Part shown: piece by piece, positions 16,851-25,776 of the stretch
Numbering within the stretch: the stretch's first letter is position 1
How the letters are laid out: the number at the start of each line of letters is the position of its first letter
Assembly (NCBI RefSeq): GCF_002216795.1
Contig: NZ_CP022316.1
Location: 1,550,001-1,614,000 of the forward strand
Length of the DNA stretch: 64,000 nucleotides
From: Brachybacterium avium
GTDB taxonomy: Bacteria; Actinomycetota; Actinomycetes; Actinomycetales; Dermabacteraceae
Reading direction: 5' to 3'
Translations under genes and position numbers: made by a program
Notes under the pieces: generated by a model
Database searches by the model: none
What the model was told of the DNA's origin: nothing
What the model saw: the letters and a program-made list of their open reading frames with translations, nothing else

Positions 16851-16870
16851 CGGGCACGTACGGTGGTGCC

Positions 16871-17323
16871 ATGCCCCGTTCCCTGCGCTGGTCGCTCGTC
16901 GTCGTAGCCGTCGCGATCCTCGCGATGGCCGTGGTGACGGGGATCGACGATCTGCGCCGGGGGATCATCTCCGCGGTGGTGGGTGCCCTGGTGCTGGCCG
17001 CCGTCGCCATGTGGTCCGGCCGTCGCGGCCGGCACACCGCCTGGGCACGCGCCGAGGCCCGGATCGCGCCCGATCACGCCGTGGTGCTGTGGAAGCCGGG
17101 CTGTCTCTACTGCGAGCGGCTGCTGCTGCAGCTCGGGACGGATCCCCGTGTGACCTGGGTGAACGTATGGCGGGACGAGGGGGCGAACGCACAGGTCCGT
17201 GCCGTCAACGGCGGTGACGAGCTCACACCGACGGCGTTCCTGGGTACGCAGGTGCTGCGCAACCCGAGCGCGACGGAGCTGCGCGAGCACCTGGCCGCCG
17301 CCGGCTCTGCTCATCCCTCCTGA
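16871..17323 (+). CDS. Membrane-anchored glutaredoxin-like protein
   Basis: 150 residues. Two hydrophobic segments at the N-terminus (SLVVVAVAILAMAVVTG and ISAVVGALVLAAVAMW) are followed by a thioredoxin-fold domain with the dithiol motif WKPGCLYCERLL and a cis-Pro-like TPTAF, typical of mycoredoxin/glutaredoxin-like proteins of actinobacteria. It likely reduces disulfides at the cytoplasmic face of the membrane, with mycothiol chemistry as a guess from lineage. It overlaps the 3' end of a convergent gene by 13 bp. Confidence 0.82.
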   Translation: MPRSLRWSLVVVAVAILAMAVVTGIDDLRRGIISAVVGALVLAAVAMWSGRRGRHTAWARAEARIAPDHAVVLWKPGCLYCERLLLQLGTDPRVTWVNVWRDEGANAQVRAVNGGDELTPTAFLGTQVLRNPSATELREHLAAAGSAHPS

Positions 17324-17820
17324 CAGACCTGGAGCACCACCGTGGCCTCCGGGGGCCAGCGGTACTCGTCATCGCAGCGGAATCCCCGCAGCCATGACAC
17401 CCCGTCGACCACCCGCAGGTAGAACCCCTTGGGGTAGTCGTCGTCCTCGCTGAGCGGCACGGAAGGGATGTGCAGCGCACCGCTGGGGATCCGCCCGGCG
17501 GAGAGCACCGAGTCCGGCGCCGAGGGCTGAGAGCTCACCGCCAGGCGCAGATACGGACCCGTCTCGGGCGGGCAGAGCTCGAACCCCTGCTGCTGCGCAG
17601 CAGCGATGACCTGCCCCAGCGTGCCTCCCTGGGGCAGGTCGAGCTCGGCGACGGTGCGCTGGGTGAGGGTCAGTCTCCGGGCGGAGCCGGGCGCGAAGCA
17701 GGGGTGCTCCAGCAGCGTCTCGGCGAAGGCGTTGAGCTCGACGCCCGCCGCAACCAGCTGCTCCCGCAGCATCCGGCGGGAGGAGCCGCCGACCGTCAGG
17801 GGGAAGTCGGCAGCAGTCAT
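17311..17820 (-). CDS. Conserved hypothetical protein
   Basis: 169 residues, no signal peptide or membrane segment. The N-terminal half has repeated helical segments (MLREQLVAAGVELNAFAETLL, LGQVIAAAQQQGFELCPP). The C-terminal half contains PLSEDDDYPKGFYLRVVDG and WLRGFRCDDEYRWPPE, a block I recall from scattered bacterial hypothetical proteins that are sometimes labelled helicase without support. It is convergent with the glutaredoxin gene (13-bp overlap). No function can be assigned. Confidence 0.7.
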   Translation of the reverse strand: MTAADFPLTVGGSSRRMLREQLVAAGVELNAFAETLLEHPCFAPGSARRLTLTQRTVAELDLPQGGTLGQVIAAAQQQGFELCPPETGPYLRLAVSSQPSAPDSVLSAGRIPSGALHIPSVPLSEDDDYPKGFYLRVVDGVSWLRGFRCDDEYRWPPEATVVLQVCQEG

Positions 17821-17900
17821 GCGGTCAGTATCCCTTCTCGGGCCCGACGTCGGCCGTCGCCCCGCGTGCGCACCGTGTCGCGGTTGCGGACAATAGCTCC

Positions 17901-18434
17901 ATGCAGCGCTCCCGCCTCCACCTCACGGGGGCCAGCGGCTCCGGTGCGACGACGCTCGCCCGCGCCCTGGCCGACCGGTGGTCCGTGCCCCACGCCGATT
18001 CCGATGACTACTTCTGGATCCCCACAGATCCCCCGTACACCCGCCCCCGCCCGCCCGAAGAGCGGGTCGCCCTGATGAACACGATGTTCGCCCCGCGCGA
18101 GGCCTGGGTGCTGTCCGGGTCGATGATCGGCTGGGGGGACGAGATCCTCGCCCGCTGCGAGGCGGTCGTGTTCCTGAGCCTGGAGCCGAGGGAACGGCTG
18201 CGCCGGCTCGAGGCCCGCGAGCAGATCCGTGATCCGTGGCAGTCGTTCGACACCGACGCCCGGGACGAGTTCCTGAGCTGGGCCCGCGGCTATGACGACC
18301 CGGGATTCTCCGGTCGCAGCCGCGCCTCCCACGAGGCATGGCTGGGGACCCTCGAGGTGCCGGTGCTGCGCCTGGACAGCGCGCAGGGCGTCGACGAACT
18401 GGTCGCCGCGGTGCTGCGCTGGGAGCCCCGCTGA
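17901..18434 (+). CDS. P-loop NTPase, adenylate-kinase-like
   Basis: 177 residues. The Walker A motif is LTGASGSGATTLAR at residues 8-21, a DSDDYFW segment replaces the usual kinase acceptor strand, and Walker B-like AVVFLSLEP lies mid-protein. Arg-rich helices (RERLRRLEAREQIRDP) serve as a lid. It is of the size and type of small nucleotide/shikimate kinase-like proteins whose substrates are unassigned. It stands alone between two oppositely oriented genes. Confidence 0.8.
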   Translation: MQRSRLHLTGASGSGATTLARALADRWSVPHADSDDYFWIPTDPPYTRPRPPEERVALMNTMFAPREAWVLSGSMIGWGDEILARCEAVVFLSLEPRERLRRLEAREQIRDPWQSFDTDARDEFLSWARGYDDPGFSGRSRASHEAWLGTLEVPVLRLDSAQGVDELVAAVLRWEPR

Positions 18435-18540
18435 CGGCAGATCGGAGCCGTCGGGCGGCGCTGGGACGACGGCCCGCGCTGGAGTCCCATGCGGAGTCGG
18501 TGTGCTGGGCAGTACCGGCGCCTCGGCAGGTGCTGCGATG

Positions 18541-19041
18541 TCAGCCGGCGCGGAGATGTGCCAGGACCAGGCCGATCGGGATGCTCACCATGGTCAGCAG
18601 CAGCACCGCCCGGTAGGTCCACACCGCCCAGGCCGGCCCCTGCGTGCCCCGGCCCACGGCGCGGATCATCAGCACCATGGTGGCCACCAGCAGCAGACCG
18701 CCGAGATCGACCAGCAGAGGCGCCGTGAGCACCGTCCCGCCGATCACCGCGAGACAGCCCAGATTCCAGGTGAGGATCTCGGCCAGCAGCGTCCCGCGGG
18801 ACACCCGCGGACCGGCGAGCGCGTACTGCGCAATGCCCAGGCCCGCCTGCAGCACGCCGCCGACCAGCACCTGGAACGCGGCAGACCACGAACCGTGCTC
18901 GAGACTCAGCGGAGCGGTCACCGCCGCGACCAGGCCACCGGTGATGATCCAGAGGCCCGCCAGTGCGCGGAAGGCGAATATATCGCGGGAGGATGCTGCG
19001 GCCGTCGCGGATGCGTCGAGGGGAGGGGCCATAACCTCCAT
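18541..19041 (-). CDS. Four-helix integral membrane protein, hypothetical
   Basis: About 166 residues if started at ATG 19041; an ATG at 19032 and an upstream GTG at 19104 are alternatives and none has a clear ribosome binding site. Four hydrophobic segments are visible: LAGLWIITGGLVAAVTA, FQVLVGGVLQAGLGIAQYAL, LGCLAVIGGTVLTAPLLVDLGGLLLVATMVLMI in two passes, and AVLLLTMVSIPIGLVLAHL. It resembles small actinobacterial membrane proteins of unknown role. No operon partner. Confidence 0.62.
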   Translation of the reverse strand: MEVMAPPLDASATAAASSRDIFAFRALAGLWIITGGLVAAVTAPLSLEHGSWSAAFQVLVGGVLQAGLGIAQYALAGPRVSRGTLLAEILTWNLGCLAVIGGTVLTAPLLVDLGGLLLVATMVLMIRAVGRGTQGPAWAVWTYRAVLLLTMVSIPIGLVLAHLRAG

Positions 19042-19198
19042 TCTTGCGCGCCGGGGACGCGGCTGAGGAGGGCGGTCCCGGTCTCGTCCCGTGGGGTCGG
19101 ACACGATCGCGACCGGGGTGCGGCGGCTGTGCGACCCGTCGCGCTCCGTTCCTGTCGACGCGGAGCACGGGCGGGCCGGGGTCGCGAGAGGAGTCCGG

Positions 19199-19381
19199 TC
19201 AGGACCGGATGCTGCGTTCGCGGTCGCCGAGGCGGGCCAGGCTGTCGCGAAGAGTCGCTGCGGCGAGCGGGCCGACGGTCACCTCTGCGTACCCGGCCGT
19301 ACAGGTGATCCAGATGCCCTCGGTGTCCGTCGTGACAGTGAGAGCATCCCCGTCAGGATCACTCAGCTCGATGGTGCGCAT
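19199..19381 (-). CDS. Small conserved hypothetical protein (60 aa)
   Basis: 60 residues from ATG 19381, preceded by AGGAG about 5 bases upstream. The sequence is beta-rich (MRTIELSDPDGDALTVTTD, GIWITCTAGYAEVTVGP) and ends in a charged helix. Coding-like third positions and a good ribosome binding site support a real gene although it is short. Function unknown. Confidence 0.55.
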   Translation of the reverse strand: MRTIELSDPDGDALTVTTDTEGIWITCTAGYAEVTVGPLAAATLRDSLARLGDRERSIRS

Positions 19382-19661
19382 GGGGTCTCCTGGGAGATGG
19401 GCGAGCACGGGCGAGCTTTCCGGCGAGAGGACATGGACCTTCCATGGTTCGACACCGATGCCGGTCCGGGTGGGCGATCCGATCCATCGACCCCGTCGCC
19501 TCACCGCTCCCACCACTAACGGTGGCGCCCGGAACCGCGCCCACACCCCCGTCCACCAGGGCTTCTGCCAAGTGCGCACGACGTCGCGCCACGCGGGCAC
19601 GCCCCGTCTACCACTCGGTCGAGCCGAGGCGGGACCGCTCGAGACGGCCCGCCCCGACGAC

Positions 19662-19702
19662 GAAGACCCCTCCGTCCGGGAGCACGGGAGGGAGGGGTCT
19701 TC
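19662..19702 (-). terminator. Hairpin terminator of RNase J
   Basis: A perfect 12-bp stem, GAAGACCCCTCC (19662-19673) with GGAGGGGTCTTC (19691-19702) and a 17-base loop, lies 38 bp past the RNase J stop. No clear U-tract follows, as is common for strong GC-rich actinobacterial hairpins. Confidence 0.8.
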
Positions 19703-19739
19703 AAGGTCGAGCGCCGATCAGACTGCGCTCACCGGGCGC

Positions 19740-21425
19740 TCACGCGTCGACCACCACGGCCATGACGGCGGGCTCGCGACGGTAGGTGCGGCGCAGGTAG
19801 CTGCCGACGGCCTCGACGATGATCTCCTCGAGCTCGCCGATGTCGTCGATCTTGTCCTGGCGGGCGCGGGCGAGCGCCTTGTTGACCTGGGTCTCGGCGC
19901 CCTTGAAGGTCTTGTCATCGTGCACGAAGCCCTTGGTGATGAACTCCAGCGGCTCGACCGGCTGATTGGTCTTCGGATCGATCAGCGCGACCACGGTGAC
20001 CACACCGCCGCCGGAGAGCATGCGGCGCTCGGCGAGGGTGTCCTCGGTGGCGGTGCCGATGGTCTGGCCGTCCACGTACACCAGACCGGCCTCGACCTTC
20101 CCGGAGATCTTCGCCTGGCCGGCCACGAGGTCGACGGTCACGCCGTCCTGTGCGATGACGATGTTCTTCTCCGGCACACCGGTGCGGCGGGCCAGCTCGG
20201 CGTTGGCATGCATGTGCTTGGACTCGCCGTGCACCGGCATCACGTTCTTCGGACGCACGATGTTGTAGCAGTACACGAGCTCGCCCGCGCTGGCGTGGCC
20301 GGAGACGTGCACCTTCGCATTGCCCTTGTGGACGATGTTCGCGCCGAGATCGGTGAGCTTGTTGATGATCCCGTAGATGGCGTTCTCGTTGCCGGGGATC
20401 AGCGAGGAGGCCATCAGCACCGTATCGCCCTCGCCGACCTGGATCTGGTGGTCGCCGTTGGACATGCGGGCCAGCGCCGCCATCGGCTCGCCCTGCGAAC
20501 CGGTGCAGATCAGGGTGATCTTGTGATCGGGCATCGACTGGATCTTGCGGAAGTCGACGACGAGACCCTTGGGGATGTTCAGGTAGCCGAGATCGCGGGC
20601 GATCGCCATGTTGCGCACCATCGAGCGGCCGACGAACGCGACCTTGCGGCCGTTGGCGTGGGCGGCGTTGAGCACCTGCTGGATGCGGTGCACGTGGCTG
20701 GCGAAGCTGGAGACGATGATCCGCCGGGGCGAGGAAGTGAACACCTGGTCGATCGCCGGGTTCAGATCCCGCTCGGACATGGTGAAGCCGGGGACCTCGG
20801 CGTTCGTGGAGTCGGTGAGGAACAGATCCACGCCTTCCTCGCCGAGGCGGGCGAAGGAGCGCAGGTCGGTGATGCGACCGTCCAGCGGAAACTGGTCCAT
20901 CTTGAAGTCACCGGTGTGCAGCACCGAGCCGGCCTTGGTGCGGATCATGATGGCGAGCGCATCGGGGATGGAGTGGTTGACCGCGACGAATTCGAGGTCG
21001 AACGAGCCCGCCTTGTGCTTCTGGCCCGCCTCGACCTGGATGGTCTTGGGGGTGATGCGATGCTCCTTGAGCTTCGCGGTGATGAAGGCCAGTGTCAGCT
21101 CGGAGCCGATGACCGGGATGTCCGCCCGCTCCTTGAGCAGGTACGGGACACCGCCGATGTGGTCCTCGTGGCCGTGCGTGAGCACGATCGCCTCGATGTC
21201 GTCCAGGCGGTCCCGGATGGACGTGAAGTCCGGCAGGATCACGTCGATGCCGGGCTGGTGCTCCTCGGGGAAGAGCACGCCGCAGTCGACGATCAGCAGC
21301 TTGCCGGCGTGCTCGAACACGGTCATGTTGCGGCCGACCTCGCCGAGGCCGCCGAGCGCGGTGATGCGCAGGCCGTTCTTGGCCAGGCGCGGGGGTGCGG
21401 TGAGCTTGGTGCGGGGGGAGGGCAT
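19740..21425 (-). CDS. rnj: Ribonuclease J
   Basis: 561 residues from ATG 21425 (GGAG 9 bases upstream); an ATG at 21440 has no ribosome binding site. It is a metallo-beta-lactamase/beta-CASP ribonuclease acting in 5'-to-3' and endonucleolytic mRNA and rRNA processing. Visible features are ITALGGLGEVGRNMTV, the zinc motif HGHEDH about 75-80 residues in, the further metal ligands NHS..DALAI and LHTGDFKMD, the beta-CASP domain with ICTGSQGEPMAALARM, and HVSGHASAGELVY. The C-terminal domain is present. It is usually near dapA in actinobacteria, but here stands alone. A strong hairpin follows the stop. Confidence 0.96.
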   Translation of the reverse strand: MPSPRTKLTAPPRLAKNGLRITALGGLGEVGRNMTVFEHAGKLLIVDCGVLFPEEHQPGIDVILPDFTSIRDRLDDIEAIVLTHGHEDHIGGVPYLLKERADIPVIGSELTLAFITAKLKEHRITPKTIQVEAGQKHKAGSFDLEFVAVNHSIPDALAIMIRTKAGSVLHTGDFKMDQFPLDGRITDLRSFARLGEEGVDLFLTDSTNAEVPGFTMSERDLNPAIDQVFTSSPRRIIVSSFASHVHRIQQVLNAAHANGRKVAFVGRSMVRNMAIARDLGYLNIPKGLVVDFRKIQSMPDHKITLICTGSQGEPMAALARMSNGDHQIQVGEGDTVLMASSLIPGNENAIYGIINKLTDLGANIVHKGNAKVHVSGHASAGELVYCYNIVRPKNVMPVHGESKHMHANAELARRTGVPEKNIVIAQDGVTVDLVAGQAKISGKVEAGLVYVDGQTIGTATEDTLAERRMLSGGGVVTVVALIDPKTNQPVEPLEFITKGFVHDDKTFKGAETQVNKALARARQDKIDDIGELEEIIVEAVGSYLRRTYRREPAVMAVVVDA

Positions 21426-21704
21426 GAGGGGTTTCTCCATCGTCGAAGGGTCAGGGTCTCAAGTCTCGAATGGCGCGCGCGTCTCAGAGGTCGCAGCGAC
21501 GCCTACACTCAAACGTACGTCAGTCACGCGTCATTTCCGCATCCATGCCGAATTGGCCACGTTCAGATTGTCGAATCCGGGCGAGTTACTCACCGGTATC
21601 CGGCCTGAGGTGTCGCCACGAGCATCGCGAAGCGACAGCTGAGGACGCCTGCCCCGGAGGCGCGCCAGGGCGAGGCTGCGGACCGGGCTGAGTCCGGGCC
21701 CCAC

Positions 21705-22199
21705 CTACTCCCGCCGCAGCTCCTCGCCCGAGCGCTCCGCCACCGCTCGGTAGGACTCGGTGAAGCGATCCAGCAGATCGACGAATGCCGCGGCGTCCAC
21801 CGCGCCGAGAGCGGTCAGCGCCTCGTCGTAGCCGGCCAGGCTCGCGGCCACATCCGCCTCGAAGAGTCGGTACCCCTTCGCTGTGCGCTGGAAGAGGTAG
21901 GCCTGACCGCCGTGGTCGCGGGACCGCTCGAGGAGAGCTTCCGTGACAGCGGCGTTGACCTGACGGTTCACCGTGGACTGCTCGAGGTGGAGGGCGTCGG
22001 CGATTCCCCGCAGCGTCCTGGCGCGCCCGTCGGCGAAGAGCCAGAGGATGCGCAGGTCGGCATCCCCGAGAGCGCGCTGCTGGCGGTGGAGCCGGCGGTG
22101 GCGGTCCAGGAGGCTGAGGAGGCGTGCCACCTCGCGCCGCGGCTCCCGCTCCGCGCCATCCTCGGCCGGGGCGCATTCGCCCCCGGTGCGCTCGGCCAT
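21705..22199 (-). CDS. MarR-family transcriptional regulator
   Basis: 164 residues with a winged helix of MarR type: LGDADLRILWLFADG, RTLRGIADALHLEQSTVNRQ as recognition helix, and a wing around YLFQRTAKGYRL, flanked by dimerisation helices. The ATG at 22199 follows GGAGGGGAG. It is divergent from an EmrB/QacA-type MFS gene with a 15-bp AT-rich palindrome between them, the classic arrangement of a repressor controlling efflux and released by a drug-like ligand. Confidence 0.87.
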   Translation of the reverse strand: MAERTGGECAPAEDGAEREPRREVARLLSLLDRHRRLHRQQRALGDADLRILWLFADGRARTLRGIADALHLEQSTVNRQVNAAVTEALLERSRDHGGQAYLFQRTAKGYRLFEADVAASLAGYDEALTALGAVDAAAFVDLLDRFTESYRAVAERSGEELRRE

Positions 22200-22273
22200 C
22201 TCCCCTCCGTCCCTTCGATGTCGTCACAATGCTCGGGCCCTGCCCGGTATGCATTTTACACATCCAACCTTGA

Positions 22274-22288
22274 TATGTAGATTACATA
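22274..22288. promoter_or_regulatory. MarR operator candidate
   Basis: TATGTAGATTACATA is a perfect 6+3+6 palindrome in the divergent MarR/MFS region, strikingly AT-rich for this genome. A looser related half-site (TACACATC) lies 15-20 bp upstream. It overlaps where a promoter for the MFS gene (start 22303 or 22324) would sit. Confidence 0.6.
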
Positions 22289-22302
22289 GCTCGCCCCTGC
22301 CC

Positions 22303-23847
22303 ATGCCCGAACCGAAGGTGCCCGTGAACGAATCCCCCCAGACAGCGAGCCCGGCCAAGGGCAGCGTCCGCCACCCCGCCTTGATCCTGCTCGTCATCGG
22401 CTTCTCCAGCCTGTGCGCCTCGCTCATGCAGTCGCTCGTGATCCCGATCCAGCCCGAGCTGCCCTCCATGCTCGGCACCTCGGCCTCGAACGCGGCCTGG
22501 GTGGTCACCGCCACCCTGCTGGCCGGCGGTGTCGCGATGCCGGTCGCCGGCAGGCTCGCCGACCTCAAGGGGTGCAAGCCCGTCCTGATCGGATCGGCCG
22601 CGCTCATGCTGGCGGGCTCGCTGATCTGCGCCCTCGGGGATTCGCTGGCGCCCGTCCTGGTCGGCCGCGTGCTGCAGGGCCTGGCGATGGGGTACATCCC
22701 GGTCGCGATCAGCTTCGTGCGCGAGGTGATGCCGCCGCGGCTGCGCAATACGGCGGTGGCCGGCATCAGCGCCACCCTCGGGGTGGGCGGCGCGCTCGGA
22801 CTGCCGCTCGCCGCCTGGATCGCGCAGGCCTACGACTGGCACGCCCTGTTCTGGATGGCCTCGGCGCTCGCCGTGATCATGGTGGTCTCCACCGCCGTCG
22901 CGCTGCCCCATCGTGCCCCGGCCGGCTCCGGGAAGCTCGACGTGATCGGGGCGATCGGCATGGCCATCGGCGTGGTCGCGGTGCTCGTCGGCGTCTCCAA
23001 GGGCAACGACTGGGGCTGGGCCTCCGCCGCCACACTCGGCGTGATCATCGGCGGCGTCGCGGCGCTGCTGCTGTGGGCCTGGTTCGAGCTGCGCCAGGAC
23101 AGCCCGCTGGTGGATCTGCGCACCATGGCCCGTCGTCCGATCCTGCTGACCAACCTCGCCGCCCTGATGGCGGGCTTCGGCATGATGGCGCAGGCGATCG
23201 TGATCCCGCAGCTGCTGCAGGCGCCCGACGCCACCGGATACGGACTCGGCCAGACCATGCTCCAGACGGGCCTGTGGATGGCCCCTGGCGGCCTGATGAT
23301 GCTGGCCTTCACCCCGATCTCCAGCGGGATGCTCACCCGTTTCGGCGGGCGGGCCACGCTGGCCACCGGCATGGTCGTCCTCTCCAGCGGGTACCTGGTC
23401 GCGTTCTTCCTGTCCGCTGCGCCGTGGCAGCTGATGCTCGCCTCCTGCATCTCCTCGGCCGGGGTGGGGATCGCCTATGCCGCGATGCCCACGCTGATCA
23501 TGGAGAACTCCCCGGCCTCGGAGGCCGGGTCCGGGGTGGGGGTCAACGCCCTGATGCGCTCGATGGGCACCACCAGCGCCGGCGCGGTGATGGCGATCGT
23601 GCTGACAGCCGTCACCACGACCGTGGGCGGCGAGTCGCTGCCCACCGTGACCGCCTTCAAGATCTGCTTCCTGCTCGCTGCGGTCGCCGGGCTCGGCGCG
23701 GCGGCGACCACGCTGTTCATCAAGCGCGGCCGGCCGGGGACCGACGAGACGGACGAGGACCAGGCGCAGGCCGAAGCGCCCGCCGCCGGGAGCGCGGCCG
23801 AGGACTCGCAGGCGCGGGAGACCTCCGAGGAGCCGGCGCTGATCTGA
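22303..23847 (+). CDS. MFS drug-efflux transporter (EmrB/QacA-like)
   Basis: 514 residues with about 14 predicted membrane helices. The DHA2 family signature is visible early (AAWVVTATLLAGGVAMPVAGRLAD), then LVGRVLQGLAMGYIPVAISFV and the antiporter motif C-like GISATLGVGGALGLPLAAW. The C-terminal tail is acidic and cytoplasmic (DETDEDQAQAEAP). The start is uncertain: ATG 22303, or GTG 22324, which has GAAGGT upstream. It would export toxic organics by proton antiport, controlled by the divergent MarR. Confidence 0.88.
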   Translation: MPEPKVPVNESPQTASPAKGSVRHPALILLVIGFSSLCASLMQSLVIPIQPELPSMLGTSASNAAWVVTATLLAGGVAMPVAGRLADLKGCKPVLIGSAALMLAGSLICALGDSLAPVLVGRVLQGLAMGYIPVAISFVREVMPPRLRNTAVAGISATLGVGGALGLPLAAWIAQAYDWHALFWMASALAVIMVVSTAVALPHRAPAGSGKLDVIGAIGMAIGVVAVLVGVSKGNDWGWASAATLGVIIGGVAALLLWAWFELRQDSPLVDLRTMARRPILLTNLAALMAGFGMMAQAIVIPQLLQAPDATGYGLGQTMLQTGLWMAPGGLMMLAFTPISSGMLTRFGGRATLATGMVVLSSGYLVAFFLSAAPWQLMLASCISSAGVGIAYAAMPTLIMENSPASEAGSGVGVNALMRSMGTTSAGAVMAIVLTAVTTTVGGESLPTVTAFKICFLLAAVAGLGAAATTLFIKRGRPGTDETDEDQAQAEAPAAGSAAEDSQARETSEEPALI

Positions 23848-23991
23848 GCGGCGCCCCTCACCCGCCGCGTCACTCCCCGAGGTCCGGCTCCACGGTCGGC
23901 GAAGAAGCAGCTTCCGGGCAGGTCAAGGTCGCCCAGCACGCGGGCGGGCCGTCGGTGGAGGCGGCCGAGGGCCCGGTGTCGGCGGGCGACC

Positions 23992-25518
23992 TCAGGCGGT
24001 GCGGGCGAGGCGGACCATGGTCCAGGAGATCGCGGGCAGCTCGCCGGAGAGCCTGCCCCCCTGGAGCGCGACCGAGGAGTTCGGCTGCGGGGTGACGGTC
24101 TCCGGCGCGTCGGCCGAGTTCGCCGCATAGGGATCCTCGTGATGCAGCGTGACCGCTTCCACCAGGACGAGCTCGCCGAAGCCGGCCGAGCTCAGGTCCA
24201 CCCCGAGGTCGAGGGCACCGGAGGCATCGCGGTTCACCACGAACACGGTGAGGTCACCGGAGTCCTCGTCCCAAGTGGCGACCGCGTCGGCCGAGGCGCT
24301 GGTGCCGAAGCGCTGGTTCTCGAAGCTCGGGACCTCGATGTTCACCTGCAGCACATCACCCTTCGCATACCGGGAGGTGAGCGCGAAGGGGTGGAAGGTG
24401 GTCTGCTTCCAGGCGCGGCCGCCGGGCTCGGTCATGATCGGCGCGATCACGTTGACCAGCTGCGCGAGCGAGGCGGAGGCGACCCGGTCGCTGTGGCGCA
24501 GCAGCGAGATCAGCAGATTGCCGAACACCACCGCGTCCATCGCGGAATAGATGTCCTCGAGCAGCACCGGCGCGACGGGCCAGTCCTTCCCGCTCGGCGG
24601 GCGGGACTCGGCGCGGTGCTGGTACCAGACGTTCCATTCGTCGAAGCTGATCATGATGCGCTTGTCGCGCTTGAGCTTGGCGCGCACGTGGTCGGCGGTG
24701 GCGACGACGGAGTCGATGAAGTGGTCCATGTCGTCGGCGGAGGCGAGGAAGGAGGCCTGGTCGCCGTCCTTCTCCGAGTAGTAGACGTGGGCGGAGACCA
24801 TGTCGACGTGGTCGTACGCCTCGGTGAGCACAGTGTTCTCCCAGGCCCCGAAGGTGGGCATCTGGGAGTTCGAGGAGCCGCACACGATCAGCTCGAGGTC
24901 CGGGTCCTCCATCCGCATCGCGCGGGCGGTCTCGGTCGCCACCCGTGCGTACTCCTCGGCGTTCTTGTGCCCGATCTGCCAGGGGCCGTCCATCTCGTTG
25001 CCCAGGCACCACATCCGGATGTCGTGGGACTCCTCGGAGCCGGTGTTGGCCACGCGCTGGTCGGAGAGGCAGGTGCCGGCCGGGGCGTTGGCGTACTCGA
25101 GCACGTCCAGCGCCTCCTGCACCCCGCGGGTGCCGAGGTTCACGGCGTACATCGGTTCGACCTCGGCTTTCTTCGCCCAGGCCATGAACTCGTCCAGGCC
25201 CACGGTGTTCGGATCCGAGGAGTGCCAGGCCAGGTCGTGGCGCACTGGCCGCTCCTCCACCGGGCCGACGCCGTCCTCCCAGCGGTAGCCGGAGACGAAG
25301 TTGCCGCCGGGGTAGCGCACGGAGCTGACGCCGAGCTCGCGGGTCAGGGCCAGGACGTCGGTGCGGAAGCCGTCGGCGTCGGCCTCGGGGTGGTCCGGTT
25401 CGAAGATGCCGGTGTAGACGCAGCGGCCGAGGTGCTCGACGAACGCGCCGAAGGTGCGACGGCGCACCGGGGCGATGCGGAAGGCGGAGTTCAGGGTGAG
25501 GGTGACCTGGGATGACAT
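23992..25518 (-). CDS. abfA: Alpha-L-arabinofuranosidase, GH51
   Basis: 508 residues. GH51 (clan GH-A) enzyme that releases L-arabinose from arabinan or arabinoxylan oligosaccharides. Catalytic acid/base Glu175 lies in CLGNEMDGPWQIG and nucleophile Glu294 in ISFDEWNVWYQ. SVRYPGGNFVSGYRWEDG and the C-terminal beta domain with WDEDSGDLTVFVVNR are typical. There is no signal peptide, so it acts on imported oligosaccharides. The ATG at 25518 has AGAAGGA upstream. It is divergent from a LacI regulator, and a candidate operator lies about 70 bp upstream. Confidence 0.95.
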   Translation of the reverse strand: MSSQVTLTLNSAFRIAPVRRRTFGAFVEHLGRCVYTGIFEPDHPEADADGFRTDVLALTRELGVSSVRYPGGNFVSGYRWEDGVGPVEERPVRHDLAWHSSDPNTVGLDEFMAWAKKAEVEPMYAVNLGTRGVQEALDVLEYANAPAGTCLSDQRVANTGSEESHDIRMWCLGNEMDGPWQIGHKNAEEYARVATETARAMRMEDPDLELIVCGSSNSQMPTFGAWENTVLTEAYDHVDMVSAHVYYSEKDGDQASFLASADDMDHFIDSVVATADHVRAKLKRDKRIMISFDEWNVWYQHRAESRPPSGKDWPVAPVLLEDIYSAMDAVVFGNLLISLLRHSDRVASASLAQLVNVIAPIMTEPGGRAWKQTTFHPFALTSRYAKGDVLQVNIEVPSFENQRFGTSASADAVATWDEDSGDLTVFVVNRDASGALDLGVDLSSAGFGELVLVEAVTLHHEDPYAANSADAPETVTPQPNSSVALQGGRLSGELPAISWTMVRLARTA

Positions 25519-25583
25519 CGGTGTCGGGATCCTTCTCGGAGGTGGGGGCACCGGAGTGCTCGGCTGTGCGACAACCAGTTCTT

Positions 25584-25598
25584 CAACGTTGCAAACAG
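25584..25598. promoter_or_regulatory. Operator candidate upstream of abfA
   Basis: CAACGTTGCAAACAG contains the nonamer CGTTGCAAA (25587-25595), which recurs upstream of the CUT1 ABC importer at 31957. It lies in the abfA/LacI divergent region, so the LacI at 25777 is the likely binder. Confidence 0.5.
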
Positions 25599-25776
25599 CT
25601 TTCCACAGAGGATCCTCGACGTCAACGCGATTCCCGGCGCCGATACCGGATCCGCGCACCCCAGCCGCCCGCTCGCACAGCCCCGGCAGCAGCGCCGACG
25701 ACATCGACGGCGCCGACTGGCGCGAGGTCGGTCACGCCGCCCGTGCCGAGCCCCGGTCAATGCGAGAATCGTCTCC

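Noticed and set aside
19044..21608. 854-codon open frame antisense to RNase J
   Set aside because: It mirrors the RNase J codon structure, has no recognisable motifs and reads as His/Asp/Gly-rich low-complexity protein. Long antisense frames are expected at this GC content.
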